This document shows positions 1 through 9,564 of a stretch of 40,047 bases of DNA, piece after piece. The notes beneath the pieces are model-generated. The model was not told the origin of the DNA. It searched no databases and was given only the letters and a program-made list of their open reading frames with translations. The stretch comes from an uncultured Acidobacteriia bacterium. Lineage in GTDB: Bacteria > Acidobacteriota > Terriglobia > Bryobacterales > Bryobacteraceae. The stretch covers positions 1-40,047 of the forward strand of contig CAIRSA010000539.1 in NCBI GenBank assembly GCA_903881085.1, written 5' to 3'. Numbering within the stretch: the first letter of the stretch is position 1; each line of letters begins with the position of its first letter. Both the position numbers and the translations under genes were made by a program.

Positions 1-17
1 ACCGGCGATTCGCCGGT
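1..17. repeat. Short palindrome with GGCGATTCGCC core
   Basis: Two 8-base arms (ACCGGCGA and TCGCCGGT) are perfectly complementary around one central base. The same core, with different outer bases, recurs at 29060-29080 between nadC and birA. It lies just downstream of the BACON-repeat gene, so it could also help end that transcript. No T-run is visible, so a REP-like repeat is the safer reading. The rest of the sequence up to base 58 shows nothing recognisable. Confidence 0.5.
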
Positions 18-58
18 CCACTTCACGCTAGAACCTATTGCTTCACACCTGTGGCCCC

Positions 59-3025
59 TTACTGAATCGCAATCGTCACATTCGCCTGGCTGGCCCGTGT
101 ACCCACCTGCAACTCAATCGGCAATGAACCGGTGACAGTAAGGTCCGTCGGGATCCTCACATTCACCTGGAAAGAACCGGCGATGAAGCCCGGGGCGGAA
201 CCGGCGTAAAGCGTTTCCAGTTGCCGTCCGTTGAGATAGAAGCGCACCGGGAGTAGAGGCAGGCGAACGTCAGTGACGATCAAGCGGCCGTCCTGACCGC
301 CGGGCTGCGTAGCGCCTTCGCCGCTGGCGAAGATGGCGACGACACTGCCGGGCGAAGCCGGATTGGCTGGGCTGTTGAGCGAACCATTCTCATTTACTGC
401 GGAGGCCTGTCCGCCTCCGGAACCATCGCGCGTGAATATTCCAGGCGCGGAATCGAAGACACTGAGCGTATTGGGAGCCGATTGAATCCCCTGATATTCC
501 ACAACCATGTTTGACGTGGACTTGCCGCGCACTTCGTAGGGCACCACTGTGAGAATGGCATTCGCCTGGGTGGAGAGGATCGGCGCCGGTATCCCGTCAA
601 AGAGCACGCGCGTGCCGCCTGCAATGGTGTCTACCGCGCCTGGGGCGAGCAGTGTGCCGCCAGTGACGGTCTGCGGACCGAGACCAATACCTTGAATCAC
701 CATGATCAAGCCCGGACTAAGCCAGGTTGGCTGCATGGAGGCAGCATGAAGCACTTTACTGATCTGCGGCGCGGGGGGCGCGGTAACCGTCAGGTTAACG
801 TTGATGGTTAGCTTCTGACCGGAGCCATCAGCCGTGGTGATCGTTATCGAGCCGGGGTAGACCCCAGTGGCCAAGCCGGCGGGATTAATGCTTACAGTGA
901 GCGTGGCAGGAGTAGCATTGGCGCTCTGGCTGATTGACAGCCAGTTGCCACCTATCGAGGCCGCCGCAATGGAATTGAACGGCACCGATCCGCTGGTGGT
1001 TGTCACATTGATGACTTGCGGAGTAGGCACCTGAGTACCAGCCACGTAGTTGAAATTGATAGAGGTTGTATTCAGCGTGATGCTGTTTGCAGGCAGAACC
1101 GTAAAACTTACCGGTATCAGCAACTGGTTGAGGCCGCCGTTGATGGAGACCTGACCGCTATATGTCGCAGGCGAAAGACCGGCGGCGGACACAGAAACGG
1201 TGATGGATCCGGGGGTGGATGCACCGTTCTGGGCAACCGTAAGCCACGCGGAATTACTGGTAGCCGAGAACGGCGTGCTGGGGCCATTGGCTGAGGTGAT
1301 CTGAATCGTCTGCCCAGACGGGGCCGGTGTGCCAGTTGCCTGGGTGAAAGCCAGGGAGTTCTGTGAGGCTGCCAGATTGACATTCGAAGTTACGTTGAAA
1401 GAAACCGGCACCGATTGCTGGGTGCCATCGAAGTTCGTAAAGACTACACTGCCGGTGTAAGTACCCGCGCCCGGGACCAGACTAGCGCTAGCCACGACAG
1501 TAATGGTCGAAGGCGTTACACCAACGCCGGGGGCGACGGAAAGCCAGTTAGTGCTGGAAGTGGCGGCGACGTGGAAGTTCTGGCTCGCTCCGGAGTATGC
1601 CGCAATCTGCAGGGTCTGGTTAACCGGACCTCCGCCAACAGGAGTCTGAAAAAACATCGAGGAAGGCGTGATGTTCAGCTGATTGGTGCCGCCCGAGACG
1701 CCGTAATTCAGCGTAACAGGGATGTTCGTTGTTACTCCCGACACGGAATCAATCAGGGCAATATTGCCTGAGTAAGTTCCGGGTGTGAGCGTCACCTGGG
1801 CAATGCCAACGGTCAGCAGGTTTGTCGTCGTTGTATTCCCATAATTCGGCGACAACGTAAGCCAGTTGCCGTTGGAGGTGGCTGTTGCGCTGAAGTTGAT
1901 GGAAGCCCCAGTTGAGGATGTGACCGTCACGTTCTGACTGACGGGAGGAGTGCTGCCGGGGATGTAGCTGAAAGAGAGGGAATTCGGATTGGGAACGAAA
2001 AAGCCCGAGGTTGAGATGTTCAACGTAACCGTGGCAGTCAAGGGACTGCCAATGGAAGGCGTGACGGTTATATAGGAAGTATAGGCACCTGTGCTGAGAC
2101 CCGAAGGGTTGATACTAACCAGCAGAGGAGCTCCCGATGTGCCGGAAACCGATGATGCAGCGCTGGGGTTTATCGAGGTGGAAAGCAGCGCCCACGATTG
2201 AGAAGAGGTAGCCGTGTAGCCAATGGAGCCGCCGGAGTAACTGACGTAAATCGACTGCTGCGCGGGATAAGAAGTCCCTACCTGATAGTTCACGGGAATG
2301 TTCGAGGTGGACAATGTAAATCCGGAACTGACACCGTTGACGTTCAATGTCACCGGAATCGTGATCGTAGCTCCGCCTGCGGTAGGCGTGATAACAATGG
2401 AGCCGCTATAGGTCTGCGAGAATAGTCCCGTAGGATCCATGCTGACGGTAATGGTGGATGGAGTGATTCCCGTGCTGGGAAGCACCGTCAGCCAATTGCC
2501 GCCTGATGTTGTGGAGGTAGCGATGGAGAAGCCCACCTGGATGTTGGGATTGGTGCTACTGAGTCCAAATTGGGAAGTAACAACTCCACCCGTAGCCGAA
2601 GCCGCCTGAGTAATTGAGCTTGCTCCCGCGGCGAGCGTGGTGGCCCCCGAACCGCCGGAAACTACAAAATTGACAAACACCGTGGTCCCGAACGATCCGG
2701 TAAAATTCACACGGCCCTGATAAGTGCCCGCAGCCAGGCCTGTGGGATCGGCATAGACGCTGAGGTTAAATGGGGTCACCCCACTGGTGGCCGAGACCTT
2801 CAACCAGGAGACAGAAGTACCAATGATATCGACAGTAACATTAAGGGCGATCGGCGTAGTTGTGGAGGATGCCGAAAGCGTTTGAGTATTTGTAGGAATA
2901 CCACCAAGGCTGGCATTGAATGTCAGGGAAGACGGGCCGACGAAAAGATTATTAGGCTGCGCCTGGAGGGGGGCCAAAGTGGCGGCGGCTAGAATGGTAA
3001 ATGCGGCAAGAAAGGGGCGGAACAT
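59..3025 (-). CDS. Secreted BACON-repeat protein with C-terminal TIGR03437 domain
   Basis: This is a secreted or surface protein of 988 residues; its exact role is unknown, and adhesion or carbohydrate contact is inferred from BACON repeats. After a signal peptide ending near AQA/LQAQ come about seven repeats of 80-95 residues. Each has a hydrophobic start, a central NWL or SWL-type motif, then ITVS..P.GL..GTYSG. The last ~230 residues match the C-terminal domain seen many times per genome in Solibacter-type Acidobacteriota (VLHAAS, SPGLIMVIQG, ASGEG and PGFIAGSFQVNVRIP motifs). The ATG at 3025 is preferred over an upstream start because GGGAG (3033-3037) sits 7 bases ahead and the signal peptide then begins MFRPFL. 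Repeats differ enough in DNA that recombination is not obvious. The family call is firm; the function is not. Confidence 0.85.
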   Translation of the reverse strand: MFRPFLAAFTILAAATLAPLQAQPNNLFVGPSSLTFNASLGGIPTNTQTLSASSTTTPIALNVTVDIIGTSVSWLKVSATSGVTPFNLSVYADPTGLAAGTYQGRVNFTGSFGTTVFVNFVVSGGSGATTLAAGASSITQAASATGGVVTSQFGLSSTNPNIQVGFSIATSTTSGGNWLTVLPSTGITPSTITVSMDPTGLFSQTYSGSIVITPTAGGATITIPVTLNVNGVSSGFTLSTSNIPVNYQVGTSYPAQQSIYVSYSGGSIGYTATSSQSWALLSTSINPSAASSVSGTSGAPLLVSINPSGLSTGAYTSYITVTPSIGSPLTATVTLNISTSGFFVPNPNSLSFSYIPGSTPPVSQNVTVTSSTGASINFSATATSNGNWLTLSPNYGNTTTTNLLTVGIAQVTLTPGTYSGNIALIDSVSGVTTNIPVTLNYGVSGGTNQLNITPSSMFFQTPVGGGPVNQTLQIAAYSGASQNFHVAATSSTNWLSVAPGVGVTPSTITVVASASLVPGAGTYTGSVVFTNFDGTQQSVPVSFNVTSNVNLAASQNSLAFTQATGTPAPSGQTIQITSANGPSTPFSATSNSAWLTVAQNGASTPGSITVSVSAAGLSPATYSGQVSINGGLNQLLIPVSFTVLPANSITLNTTSINFNYVAGTQVPTPQVINVTTTSGSVPFNSIAAASIGGNWLSISQSANATPATLTVSINPAGLATGVYPGSITITTADGSGQKLTINVNLTVTAPPAPQISKVLHAASMQPTWLSPGLIMVIQGIGLGPQTVTGGTLLAPGAVDTIAGGTRVLFDGIPAPILSTQANAILTVVPYEVRGKSTSNMVVEYQGIQSAPNTLSVFDSAPGIFTRDGSGGGQASAVNENGSLNSPANPASPGSVVAIFASGEGATQPGGQDGRLIVTDVRLPLLPVRFYLNGRQLETLYAGSAPGFIAGSFQVNVRIPTDLTVTGSLPIELQVGTRASQANVTIAIQ

Positions 3026-3091
3026 AATTGAACTCCCAATCCCCATTGTAACGCTTAAAAAACAAATTACCAGCAAATTGTTGCAAGCAAA

Positions 3092-3124
3092 GGAGGCGGG
3101 CGCAATTTATTTACGCCCGCCTCC
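3092..3124 (-). terminator. Strong hairpin after the OmpA-like gene
   Basis: An 11-base-pair perfect stem (GGAGGCGGGCG with CGCCCGCCTCC) encloses an 11-base AT-rich loop. It starts 13 bases past the TAG of the minus-strand OmpA-like gene. The following bases on the minus strand are only weakly T-rich (TTTGCTTG), so it may work as a bidirectional or factor-assisted terminator. It lies in the 111-base gap before the BACON gene, which suggests the two large genes are transcribed separately. Confidence 0.6.
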
Positions 3125-3136
3125 AATTAAGCAAAA

Positions 3137-6100
3137 CTACTGAACAGTTGTCTTAACAAAGTTAACGGTCACCTGCGATTTGGCGGAAATACCCTTGGTA
3201 TTGGTAACCGTCAACTCGAAAATGTAGATGCCGAACTGCTCACCCAACTGAACGCGAGGGGTTGGCGAGTTGACATCCAGAATCACAGCGGTCTGATTGA
3301 TGATTCGCCAGCTATAGGTCAGCGGGAGGCCATCTGGATCGGTGGATTTCGAACCATCGAGCGTGATCAAACGATAGATGGTGTCGAAGTTGGTACCGGC
3401 ATTCGCCGTCGGCGTTCTGACCGGCGGAGGCGGCGGTGGCGGCGTGTTGACGTTCACCGTCACCTGGCAAGACGCCTGGTTGCGCGGACCAACCGCGGTG
3501 ATCGTATAGGACGTGGTGACCTGCGGACGAACCAGAATGCCGCCATAAACCTGGCCAATTCCGGCAACCGTCACTGAGGTTGCATTGTTGGCGCTGTATG
3601 TTAGCACCGAGTTGTCACCCGGATTGATAGTCGATGGCGTAGCGACGCAGTTGGAAATGCTGGTCGCCTGGGAAACAGTGATGACGAGGTTGGTGCTGGT
3701 TTCGCCGTACTGGTTCTTCGCAATGATGGTGTAAGTAGTGGTCTGCTGCGGTCCTACAGCCTGTGAACCGGTCAGTTGCACAACTCCGATGCCGGAGATG
3801 TTGACCACATCGGCGTTTTCCACCTGCCAGTTAATGGTGGACTTCTCCGTGTTGAGAATATCCGGCGGGGTTGCGTTGAAGCGGATGATCCGCGGCGGTT
3901 GGCCCCCGCCATTCGGCGGAGCCGGCGGAGCGGTAATGCGAACCACAGCGGTTGCACTCACATCGCCGAACTGATTCCGTGCGGTCAGCGTGTAAGTGGT
4001 GGTGTCCTTCGGCGTAATGGGCGCAGTTCCGTTTACGGGTACATTGCCTACGCCGGCCAGGGTCACTGAAGTCGCATTCTCGGTAGTCCATTGCAGCGTA
4101 GAGCTTTCGCCGGACTGAATGGTAGCCGGAATCGCCGTGAAGCTGATAATGCGCACCTGCGGACGAGCCACGGTAACCGTGGTTGTCGCACTTACCGAGC
4201 TGTTCTTGTTCGTTGCAGTGATCTTGTAAATGGTGGTTTCGGTGGGAGCAACGGTGGAGGTGCCGTGGCTTGGGTCCACCTTACCGATGGCGTTGATCTC
4301 AACCGTATCGGCGTTGATCACTTCCCAGCTCAGAACGGAAACCTGTCCGGCCGAAATACTGGAAGGCGTCGCCTGGAAGTTGATGATCCTCACGTTCTGC
4401 GGAGCAGCGGTGATGATAGAAACCTTAGCGATGCTCTGTGCACCGTAGCTGTCTTTCACCGTCAGGCGGAATGCATAGGTCTGCGATTCCGTGGCCGGGA
4501 AGGTTGCCTTCACGTTGGTTGCACCGTTGATGTTGACGTTGGGTCCGGCGATCTGCGTCCACTGATAAGTGATCGGGTCGCCATCTGGATCGTAGGAAGC
4601 GGAGCCATCCAGCGTTATGGTGCTGGCCGACACGCCGATCTGGTCGGGACCTGCATCGGCGACGGGCGCGTCGTTACCGGTGCGCACGCGGCGGGTCAGC
4701 ACTTCGTAGCGGACACGCGGAATATCAACCGGTACCGGGTGGTTGGCGGCGAGGAATTCGCGAGGACGCAGGAAATTGCCGAACTGCATGCCGACCGCGA
4801 CGCGGCCATTGGCGTCCTTGGTGAGCATGGTTTCGTTGAAGCCACCTTCGACGGTGACGGCAAAGAAGCGGTTAATCGGATTAACGATTCGAATCGTACC
4901 GCCCGGTTTGTCGTTGCCGAGCCGGCTCTTCAGGTAACCGAGGTTGCCTTCCGCATAAGCATTCTTCCAGAGGCCGACGGAGGCGCTGCCGCCAAACTGA
5001 TCGACGATCTTGAGGTAGCTGATTTCGAAGATGTGCTGGTTAATGAACTTGTTGTTAACGACCGAATTATCCACGAAGCCCTTGGTGCCGAACAAGCCGA
5101 CGCGGCCGAACTTGAACAGATAATCAAAAGTGAGCGAAGCCTGAGCCAGGCTACCGCCGTTTTGGAAGTTGCTCATATCGACATGCTTGTAGCTGCCGAA
5201 AAGGCCGGCCTGGAAGCTCTTGTAGCGCTGCACCAAACCGAGATCGAACTGGCCTTCCTTGCGGTCGCGGAAATACATGAACTCAGCTTCGGACTGGATT
5301 GCGAAGGTTTCGTTGATGGGGTTAAAGTAGCGGCCCTTACCGGTAAAGGTCAGGTGCTTTTCGCCATCGATGCCGGCGTTGGCGCCGATGATGGAGAACT
5401 TGCTCTTATTGGCTTGATCGATCGCAGCCTTAGCGGCGGACTTGGCTATGTCTTCCACCTGAGGAACCGTAATCGACTTGGCCGTTTCTACTGTCTTCAC
5501 AGGTGCGGCTTGTCCGCGCTTCAACGCATCGACATCGCTGCGGAGGCGGGCATTCTCATTCTTCACGTCTTTAAGCAGCGCAAGAATATCATCGAGCTTA
5601 TCGAGACGCTTCAGGATCTCATCGCAGCACTTCGGATCGGCCGCCATGGCCGGACCACCGGCGGCGCTGTTGAGGTTGCGGATGGCATCGCCCACCCCGC
5701 CGGCAGAGATCGGCTTGCCGTTACCATCGGTAACAGCGAGCGTCACGCGGCGATTCATGAAGCGCCCTTCCTTCGTGGTGTTGTCAACCTTGGGCTGCTT
5801 CTTGCCGTGGCCGGTCGCGTCGATCTGACTCGGCTTTGCGCCATATTTCTCTAGGAAAGCTTTGACCGTGTTCGCGCGCGCCATGGCTAGCTTGTCGTTA
5901 CCGCGTTCCGCACCAACGGAATCGGTATAGCCTTCGACCTTGACCCGATATGAAGCGTTCTTGCTGAGCAATTCAGCAAGCCGCAATAAACTGGGATAGC
6001 CGTCGGAAAGCACGGCGGATCCAGTTTCAAAATTGATTTCTTCCCAGTCGTCCTTGGTCGCAGTAGTATTCAGGCCTTGTGCGAAAAGGCCAACAGTACC

Positions 6101-6142
6101 CATTGAGCAAAGGACGAGTAGTGAAGTCAAACGTGGGAACAT
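3137..6142 (-). CDS. OmpA-domain / beta-barrel / PKD / Ig-like repeat envelope protein
   Basis: This 1001-residue protein probably sits in the outer membrane and holds peptidoglycan. Order of parts: signal peptide (to about residue 22); OmpA-like peptidoglycan-binding domain (about 33-138; INFETGSAVL, VEGYTDSVG, NRRVTL); short coiled coil after a CC pair (about 173-208); a run of amphipathic strands resembling a beta-barrel (about 248-465); a PKD domain (DAGPDQ, DGSASYDPDGD); four Ig-like repeats of about 75 residues ending in TTTYT; a proline run; and a final PKD domain. In classical OmpA the barrel is N-terminal and the peptidoglycan domain C-terminal; here that order is reversed and a long tail is added. 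The start is set by AAGGAG (6150-6155) 7 bases before the ATG, not by the ATG at 6163. The Ig-like unit recurs in the lipoprotein at 36052-36654. Confidence 0.8.
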   Translation of the reverse strand: MFPRLTSLLVLCSMGTVGLFAQGLNTTATKDDWEEINFETGSAVLSDGYPSLLRLAELLSKNASYRVKVEGYTDSVGAERGNDKLAMARANTVKAFLEKYGAKPSQIDATGHGKKQPKVDNTTKEGRFMNRRVTLAVTDGNGKPISAGGVGDAIRNLNSAAGGPAMAADPKCCDEILKRLDKLDDILALLKDVKNENARLRSDVDALKRGQAAPVKTVETAKSITVPQVEDIAKSAAKAAIDQANKSKFSIIGANAGIDGEKHLTFTGKGRYFNPINETFAIQSEAEFMYFRDRKEGQFDLGLVQRYKSFQAGLFGSYKHVDMSNFQNGGSLAQASLTFDYLFKFGRVGLFGTKGFVDNSVVNNKFINQHIFEISYLKIVDQFGGSASVGLWKNAYAEGNLGYLKSRLGNDKPGGTIRIVNPINRFFAVTVEGGFNETMLTKDANGRVAVGMQFGNFLRPREFLAANHPVPVDIPRVRYEVLTRRVRTGNDAPVADAGPDQIGVSASTITLDGSASYDPDGDPITYQWTQIAGPNVNINGATNVKATFPATESQTYAFRLTVKDSYGAQSIAKVSIITAAPQNVRIINFQATPSSISAGQVSVLSWEVINADTVEINAIGKVDPSHGTSTVAPTETTIYKITATNKNSSVSATTTVTVARPQVRIISFTAIPATIQSGESSTLQWTTENATSVTLAGVGNVPVNGTAPITPKDTTTYTLTARNQFGDVSATAVVRITAPPAPPNGGGQPPRIIRFNATPPDILNTEKSTINWQVENADVVNISGIGVVQLTGSQAVGPQQTTTYTIIAKNQYGETSTNLVITVSQATSISNCVATPSTINPGDNSVLTYSANNATSVTVAGIGQVYGGILVRPQVTTSYTITAVGPRNQASCQVTVNVNTPPPPPPPVRTPTANAGTNFDTIYRLITLDGSKSTDPDGLPLTYSWRIINQTAVILDVNSPTPRVQLGEQFGIYIFELTVTNTKGISAKSQVTVNFVKTTVQ

Positions 6143-6149
6143 GATGGTG

Positions 6150-6155
6150 CTCCTT
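6150..6155 (-). promoter_or_regulatory. Ribosome binding site deciding the OmpA-like start
   Basis: AAGGAG on the minus strand lies 7 bases before the ATG at 6142. It falls inside the longer reading frame that begins at 6163, so the shorter start is preferred. Confidence 0.65.
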
Positions 6156-6274
6156 CTTCTCATTTAATATGCGCGCATCAGACTCACGTCGACGCTATGC
6201 AGAGAGCTTGAAATGCCTAGTTCACTCTGCGCCGGGGCGGCTGGCGCGCTTACAATTTACATCCGGACATACTC

Positions 6275-6305
6275 AGTATACGATAGACACGGTTGATTTT
6301 GTTAA
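6275..6305 (-). promoter_or_regulatory. Possible sigma-70-like promoter for the OmpA-like gene
   Basis: On the minus strand TTAACA (6300-6305) is followed after 19 bases by TATACT (6275-6280), about 130 bases before the start codon. The -10 is good, the -35 is fair and the spacing is one or two bases long. It sits in the 185-base gap between the DinB-family gene and the OmpA-like gene, the only place such a promoter could be. This is an inference from sequence match only. Confidence 0.3.
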
Positions 6306-6327
6306 CCAACATGACCGCGGGTGGTCA

Positions 6328-6840
6328 CTACTTTTTCTGTGCCCGCGCGGTCGAGGGCGGCGTAATTCCCTTCATGCGAAGGTACCCAACCATGTTGCCG
6401 TAATGTTCATTCAGCGATGCAATCAACGACACCATTGCTGTTACGGGATATGCCTTCTTGCCAGCCACGGTTACTTCGGTCAGGGCCGCCTGATCGGTCA
6501 AGGATTTCAGGGCCGCGTCGCAATAGTCAAACGAGGCCTGCAGCACTTTTTGCACATCAGCTTTGGCTTTGGTCTCGCCGGCCTGCTTGGCTTCGGGCGG
6601 GGTTTCCTTTCCTATCATGGCGGCGCAGCGGGTAAAGTTGCCCTGCGCGGTATGGCTGATCCATTCACCCAGCGGGCGCTGCGGAGGCGTTAGGCGGAAA
6701 GCGTAATCGCCCTCAGGGATGGCGGTTGCGCCTTCAATGAAGTTGAGCTTCATAGGCTTGTACTGGCCAACGATGGCGTCGACCAAGGGAGATTGGGCGA
6801 AAGCGTTCGCGGCGATGAATACGGCAAAAAGTAGTTTCAT
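6328..6840 (-). CDS. Secreted DinB-family protein
   Basis: A 170-residue protein with a short signal peptide (MKLLFAVFIAANAFAQ) followed by a four-helix DinB/YfiT-like fold. Visible family features are a conserved helix with W and H (GEWISHTAQGNFTRC), a middle helix (VQKVLQASFDYC) and a C-terminal helix with LNEHYGNMVGYLRMKGI. DinB-superfamily proteins often bind a metal through three histidines; here the candidates are the His in ISHT and the His in NEHYG, and a third is not clear. Export of a DinB protein is common in Acidobacteriota. The gene starts 12 bases after the ftsK stop and is probably co-transcribed with it. The substrate is unknown. Confidence 0.75.
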   Translation of the reverse strand: MKLLFAVFIAANAFAQSPLVDAIVGQYKPMKLNFIEGATAIPEGDYAFRLTPPQRPLGEWISHTAQGNFTRCAAMIGKETPPEAKQAGETKAKADVQKVLQASFDYCDAALKSLTDQAALTEVTVAGKKAYPVTAMVSLIASLNEHYGNMVGYLRMKGITPPSTARAQKK

Positions 6841-6852
6841 GGGGATTTCAGT

Positions 6853-9384
6853 TTATCGCATCTGGTGATCGATCTCAGCCAGCCAGTCAGGCCGCTTCAA
6901 TACTTCGCGCGGACGGCTGCCATCGGGCGGGCCGATAATGCCTTCGCGCTGCATCATATCGAGAATGCGTGCGGCGCGCCCATAGCCCAGACGCAGGCGG
7001 CGTTGCAAAGTAGAGGTGGAAGCCTTGCCCAATTCGAGCACGCAGCGGACAGCGTCCTGATACATGGGGTCTTCCCCGCCCTCGTACTCTTCGATCTCCG
7101 TCTCTTCGCCGTCTTCGCTCGGAGGCGCGGTGAGGAAGCTCTGGTCGTATTCCGGCGCAGCTTGCGCCTTCCAGAATTCCACAACTTTGTTGGTTTCGTT
7201 TTCCGTCACGAAGGCGCCGTGTACACGCGTGAGTCGCGAGGAGCCGGGCGGCAACATCAACATGTCACCCTTTCCGAGCAGGTGTTCGGAGCCCATCACG
7301 TCAAGAATGGTCCGCGAATCGACGCGCGTTGCCACCCGGAAACTGATACGCGCCGGAAAGTTGGCTTTGATCAGACCGGTGATGACGTCGACGCTGGGGC
7401 GTTGGGTTGCCAGCACAAGGTGCATGCCGACGGCGCGGGCCATCTGCGCAAGGCGTGTTACGCTCTCTTCCACGTTTTGCCGCTCAAGCATCATGAGGTC
7501 GGCCAACTCATCGATCAGCAGCAGAATGTATGGCAGGGGCCGCAGTTCTTCCAGTTCCGGCTTGCTGTTCTCTTCTTCGAACAGGCTGCGCGGCGCAGAG
7601 AGAATCTGGCGCACCTTCTTATTGTATTGGTCGATGTTGCGCACGCCCTGCGCGGCAAGCAGTTTCAAACGGCGCTCCATTTCGACCACGGCGTTACGCA
7701 AAGCGTAAGTGGCCTTCTTGGCATCGGTGATAACCGGCGTGAGCAGGTGCGGAATGCCTTCGTAGATTCCAAGCTCCACGCGCTTGGGATCAATCATGAT
7801 CATGCGCACTTCGTCAGGTGTCGCCTTAAATAGGATCGACATGATCAGCGTGTTGAGCATAACGCTTTTGCCGGAGCCCGTGGAGCCGGCGATCAGCAAG
7901 TGGGGCATGGTTTCCATCGGGGCCACTTTGATTCGGCCGCTGATATCCTTGCCGAGCGAGATGGTCAACCGCGAAGGCGAACTCTGGAATTCGTCGGATT
8001 CCAAAACCTGGCGCAGACTGATCACTTCGCGGCGGCTATTTGGAACTTCGATGCCCACCGTGGGCTTTCCGGGGATGCGTTCAATCAGGATGGATTCCGC
8101 TTGCAGGCCAAGGCAGAGATCCTCTGTCAGCGTGGTGATGCGGCTGTACTTGATTCCGGCTTCGGGTTTGAATTCGAACGTCGTCACCACCGGGCCGGGA
8201 TTGATCTGCACCACGGAACCAAGCACATTGAACTCTTCGAACTTGGATTTGATGCGCGACGCAGTCTCCTTGAGTTCCTGCTCGTCATAAGGGTTGCGCG
8301 GAGGGATCTCGTTCAGTAGACCGGTTGAAGGCATGATGAACGAAGTGGCGTGGCGCGAAGGTTGCTTCTTCCGGGTTGCCACGGGCTCGGGCTCTGGGGT
8401 GGCATCGGGTAGCGGCCGGAATGCCTCGGCAGGCGGCAGCGTGTCTTCGAGCGCTTTGATTGGAATGTCTTCGATGCGGGCGGACGGCGGTTCTTCCCAA
8501 GGGGCGCGGTCTTGGGGAATCCGGTCCTCATAAGGTACGATCGCCGGCGCGGACGGAGGCTCGCTTGGCGCGACGGGTGCAGCACCGGCTGCCGCAGCCA
8601 TGGCACGGGCGCGGCGTGAAGAACGCGGTTCGGCTTCGATCATGGGCTGACTGGCGCCGACAGCCTCAGCCAGTTTGGCGGCTGCATTCTCCGCTTTCGC
8701 CAGGGCCTTGGCCTCAGCTTCGGCCTGCCGTTTGGCGGCCTTTTCCATACGCCGCTCTTCGCGCTCCTGGCGCTTTTCGGCGCGCCTTGCCTGGAATGCC
8801 TGCCAGCCCTGCGTCCAGCGCGCCACAAGATTGCGCCACCAGTTCAGAGGAACCTCAAACCAGCCGTACATCTTCGCCATAGAGAAGCTGGAGATCAGAT
8901 AAAGCGAAAGAAAGATCGCGGTAGCCGTCAGCAGTGCCGCGCCGGTGAGATTCAACGATTCCACCAGGTAATCCGAAAGGAACATGCCAACCATGCCGCC
9001 GGCCATGATGACGCCGCCAAAAGGGCGCCATGTGGGGCCCAGCGAAAGTGCCGTGCAGGTGCCTAGCAGCAGAACGGTGGAGCCGACCAGCCGAATGAAC
9101 GGCGCATCGAAGGGCTGGGAGCGCAGCCACTTGATCGCCAAATAGAAAAGCAGGGCCGGCACGATGAAGCTGCCAAAGCCGAGAATCTGGTAGCAGATAT
9201 CGGCAAAGTAGCTGCCGGCGTACCCAATCAGGTTATGCGGCTTGTCCGGATTGGCAGTATTCAGCGATGGATCGAGCGCGCTATAGGACACCAGACTGAG
9301 CGTGGTGACTACCGCTGCGAGCAGATACACCACTCCTATGGCTTCATTAAGCCTCGTACGGGTGGACGGTCCAAAGATTTTCAT
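6853..9384 (-). CDS. ftsK: DNA translocase FtsK/SpoIIIE
   Basis: This septum-anchored ATPase pumps chromosomal DNA during cell division and helps resolve dimers. The 843 residues show four N-terminal membrane segments (about 17-35, 68-86, 100-118 and 145-168), a charged Ala/Glu/Lys/Arg linker (about 195-350), then the motor. Walker A is GSTGSGKS (500-507), Walker B LLLIDE (621-626), followed by the ATQRPSVDVITG motif. The C-terminal gamma winged helix (about 773-835; LQRRLRLGYGRAARILDMM) is the part that reads KOPS-type polarity sequences and contacts XerD. All parts are intact and the length is normal. No strong Shine-Dalgarno is seen. A secreted DinB-family gene follows closely. Confidence 0.97.
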   Translation of the reverse strand: MKIFGPSTRTRLNEAIGVVYLLAAVVTTLSLVSYSALDPSLNTANPDKPHNLIGYAGSYFADICYQILGFGSFIVPALLFYLAIKWLRSQPFDAPFIRLVGSTVLLLGTCTALSLGPTWRPFGGVIMAGGMVGMFLSDYLVESLNLTGAALLTATAIFLSLYLISSFSMAKMYGWFEVPLNWWRNLVARWTQGWQAFQARRAEKRQEREERRMEKAAKRQAEAEAKALAKAENAAAKLAEAVGASQPMIEAEPRSSRRARAMAAAAGAAPVAPSEPPSAPAIVPYEDRIPQDRAPWEEPPSARIEDIPIKALEDTLPPAEAFRPLPDATPEPEPVATRKKQPSRHATSFIMPSTGLLNEIPPRNPYDEQELKETASRIKSKFEEFNVLGSVVQINPGPVVTTFEFKPEAGIKYSRITTLTEDLCLGLQAESILIERIPGKPTVGIEVPNSRREVISLRQVLESDEFQSSPSRLTISLGKDISGRIKVAPMETMPHLLIAGSTGSGKSVMLNTLIMSILFKATPDEVRMIMIDPKRVELGIYEGIPHLLTPVITDAKKATYALRNAVVEMERRLKLLAAQGVRNIDQYNKKVRQILSAPRSLFEEENSKPELEELRPLPYILLLIDELADLMMLERQNVEESVTRLAQMARAVGMHLVLATQRPSVDVITGLIKANFPARISFRVATRVDSRTILDVMGSEHLLGKGDMLMLPPGSSRLTRVHGAFVTENETNKVVEFWKAQAAPEYDQSFLTAPPSEDGEETEIEEYEGGEDPMYQDAVRCVLELGKASTSTLQRRLRLGYGRAARILDMMQREGIIGPPDGSRPREVLKRPDWLAEIDHQMR

Positions 9385-9467
9385 ATCCGCAAATTCGCGG
9401 AAGATAGCGGCTGCGGTTGTAGTATCTCATGCGCGGGATGCGGGTTGCAAGGACGTGCCAGGTGTCC

Positions 9468-9514
9468 GTGGCGCAAGCACTCGTGCTTGCCGCGTCCCGA
9501 CTCGTCGGGACGCC
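9468..9514. repeat. REP doublet left of the RAYT gene
   Basis: Two adjacent perfect hairpins lie here: an 8-bp stem (GCAAGCAC/GTGCTTGC, 9473-9490) and a 10-bp stem (GCGTCCCGAC/GTCGGGACGC, 9492-9513), each with a TC loop. The unit begins GTGGCGCA. The same two-hairpin layout appears in opposite orientation at 10103-10151, so the pair brackets the transposase. This is the arrangement expected for REP elements mobilised by a RAYT. Confidence 0.75.
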
Positions 9515-9564
9515 CGCCTGCCGGTTAGCTGAGAATAATTCGCGAATTTCGACACTTCCCAATC

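Noticed and set aside
1016..2425. Possible CRISPR array in the regularly repeated region of the BACON gene
   Set aside because: The periodicity comes from diverged protein repeats of about 250-280 bases, with no identical short repeats and spacers.
4091..5854. Long open frame of 587 codons on the plus strand, opposite the OmpA-like gene
   Set aside because: It is an antisense shadow of a high-GC, strongly coding gene; its translation has no signal, domain or ribosome site.
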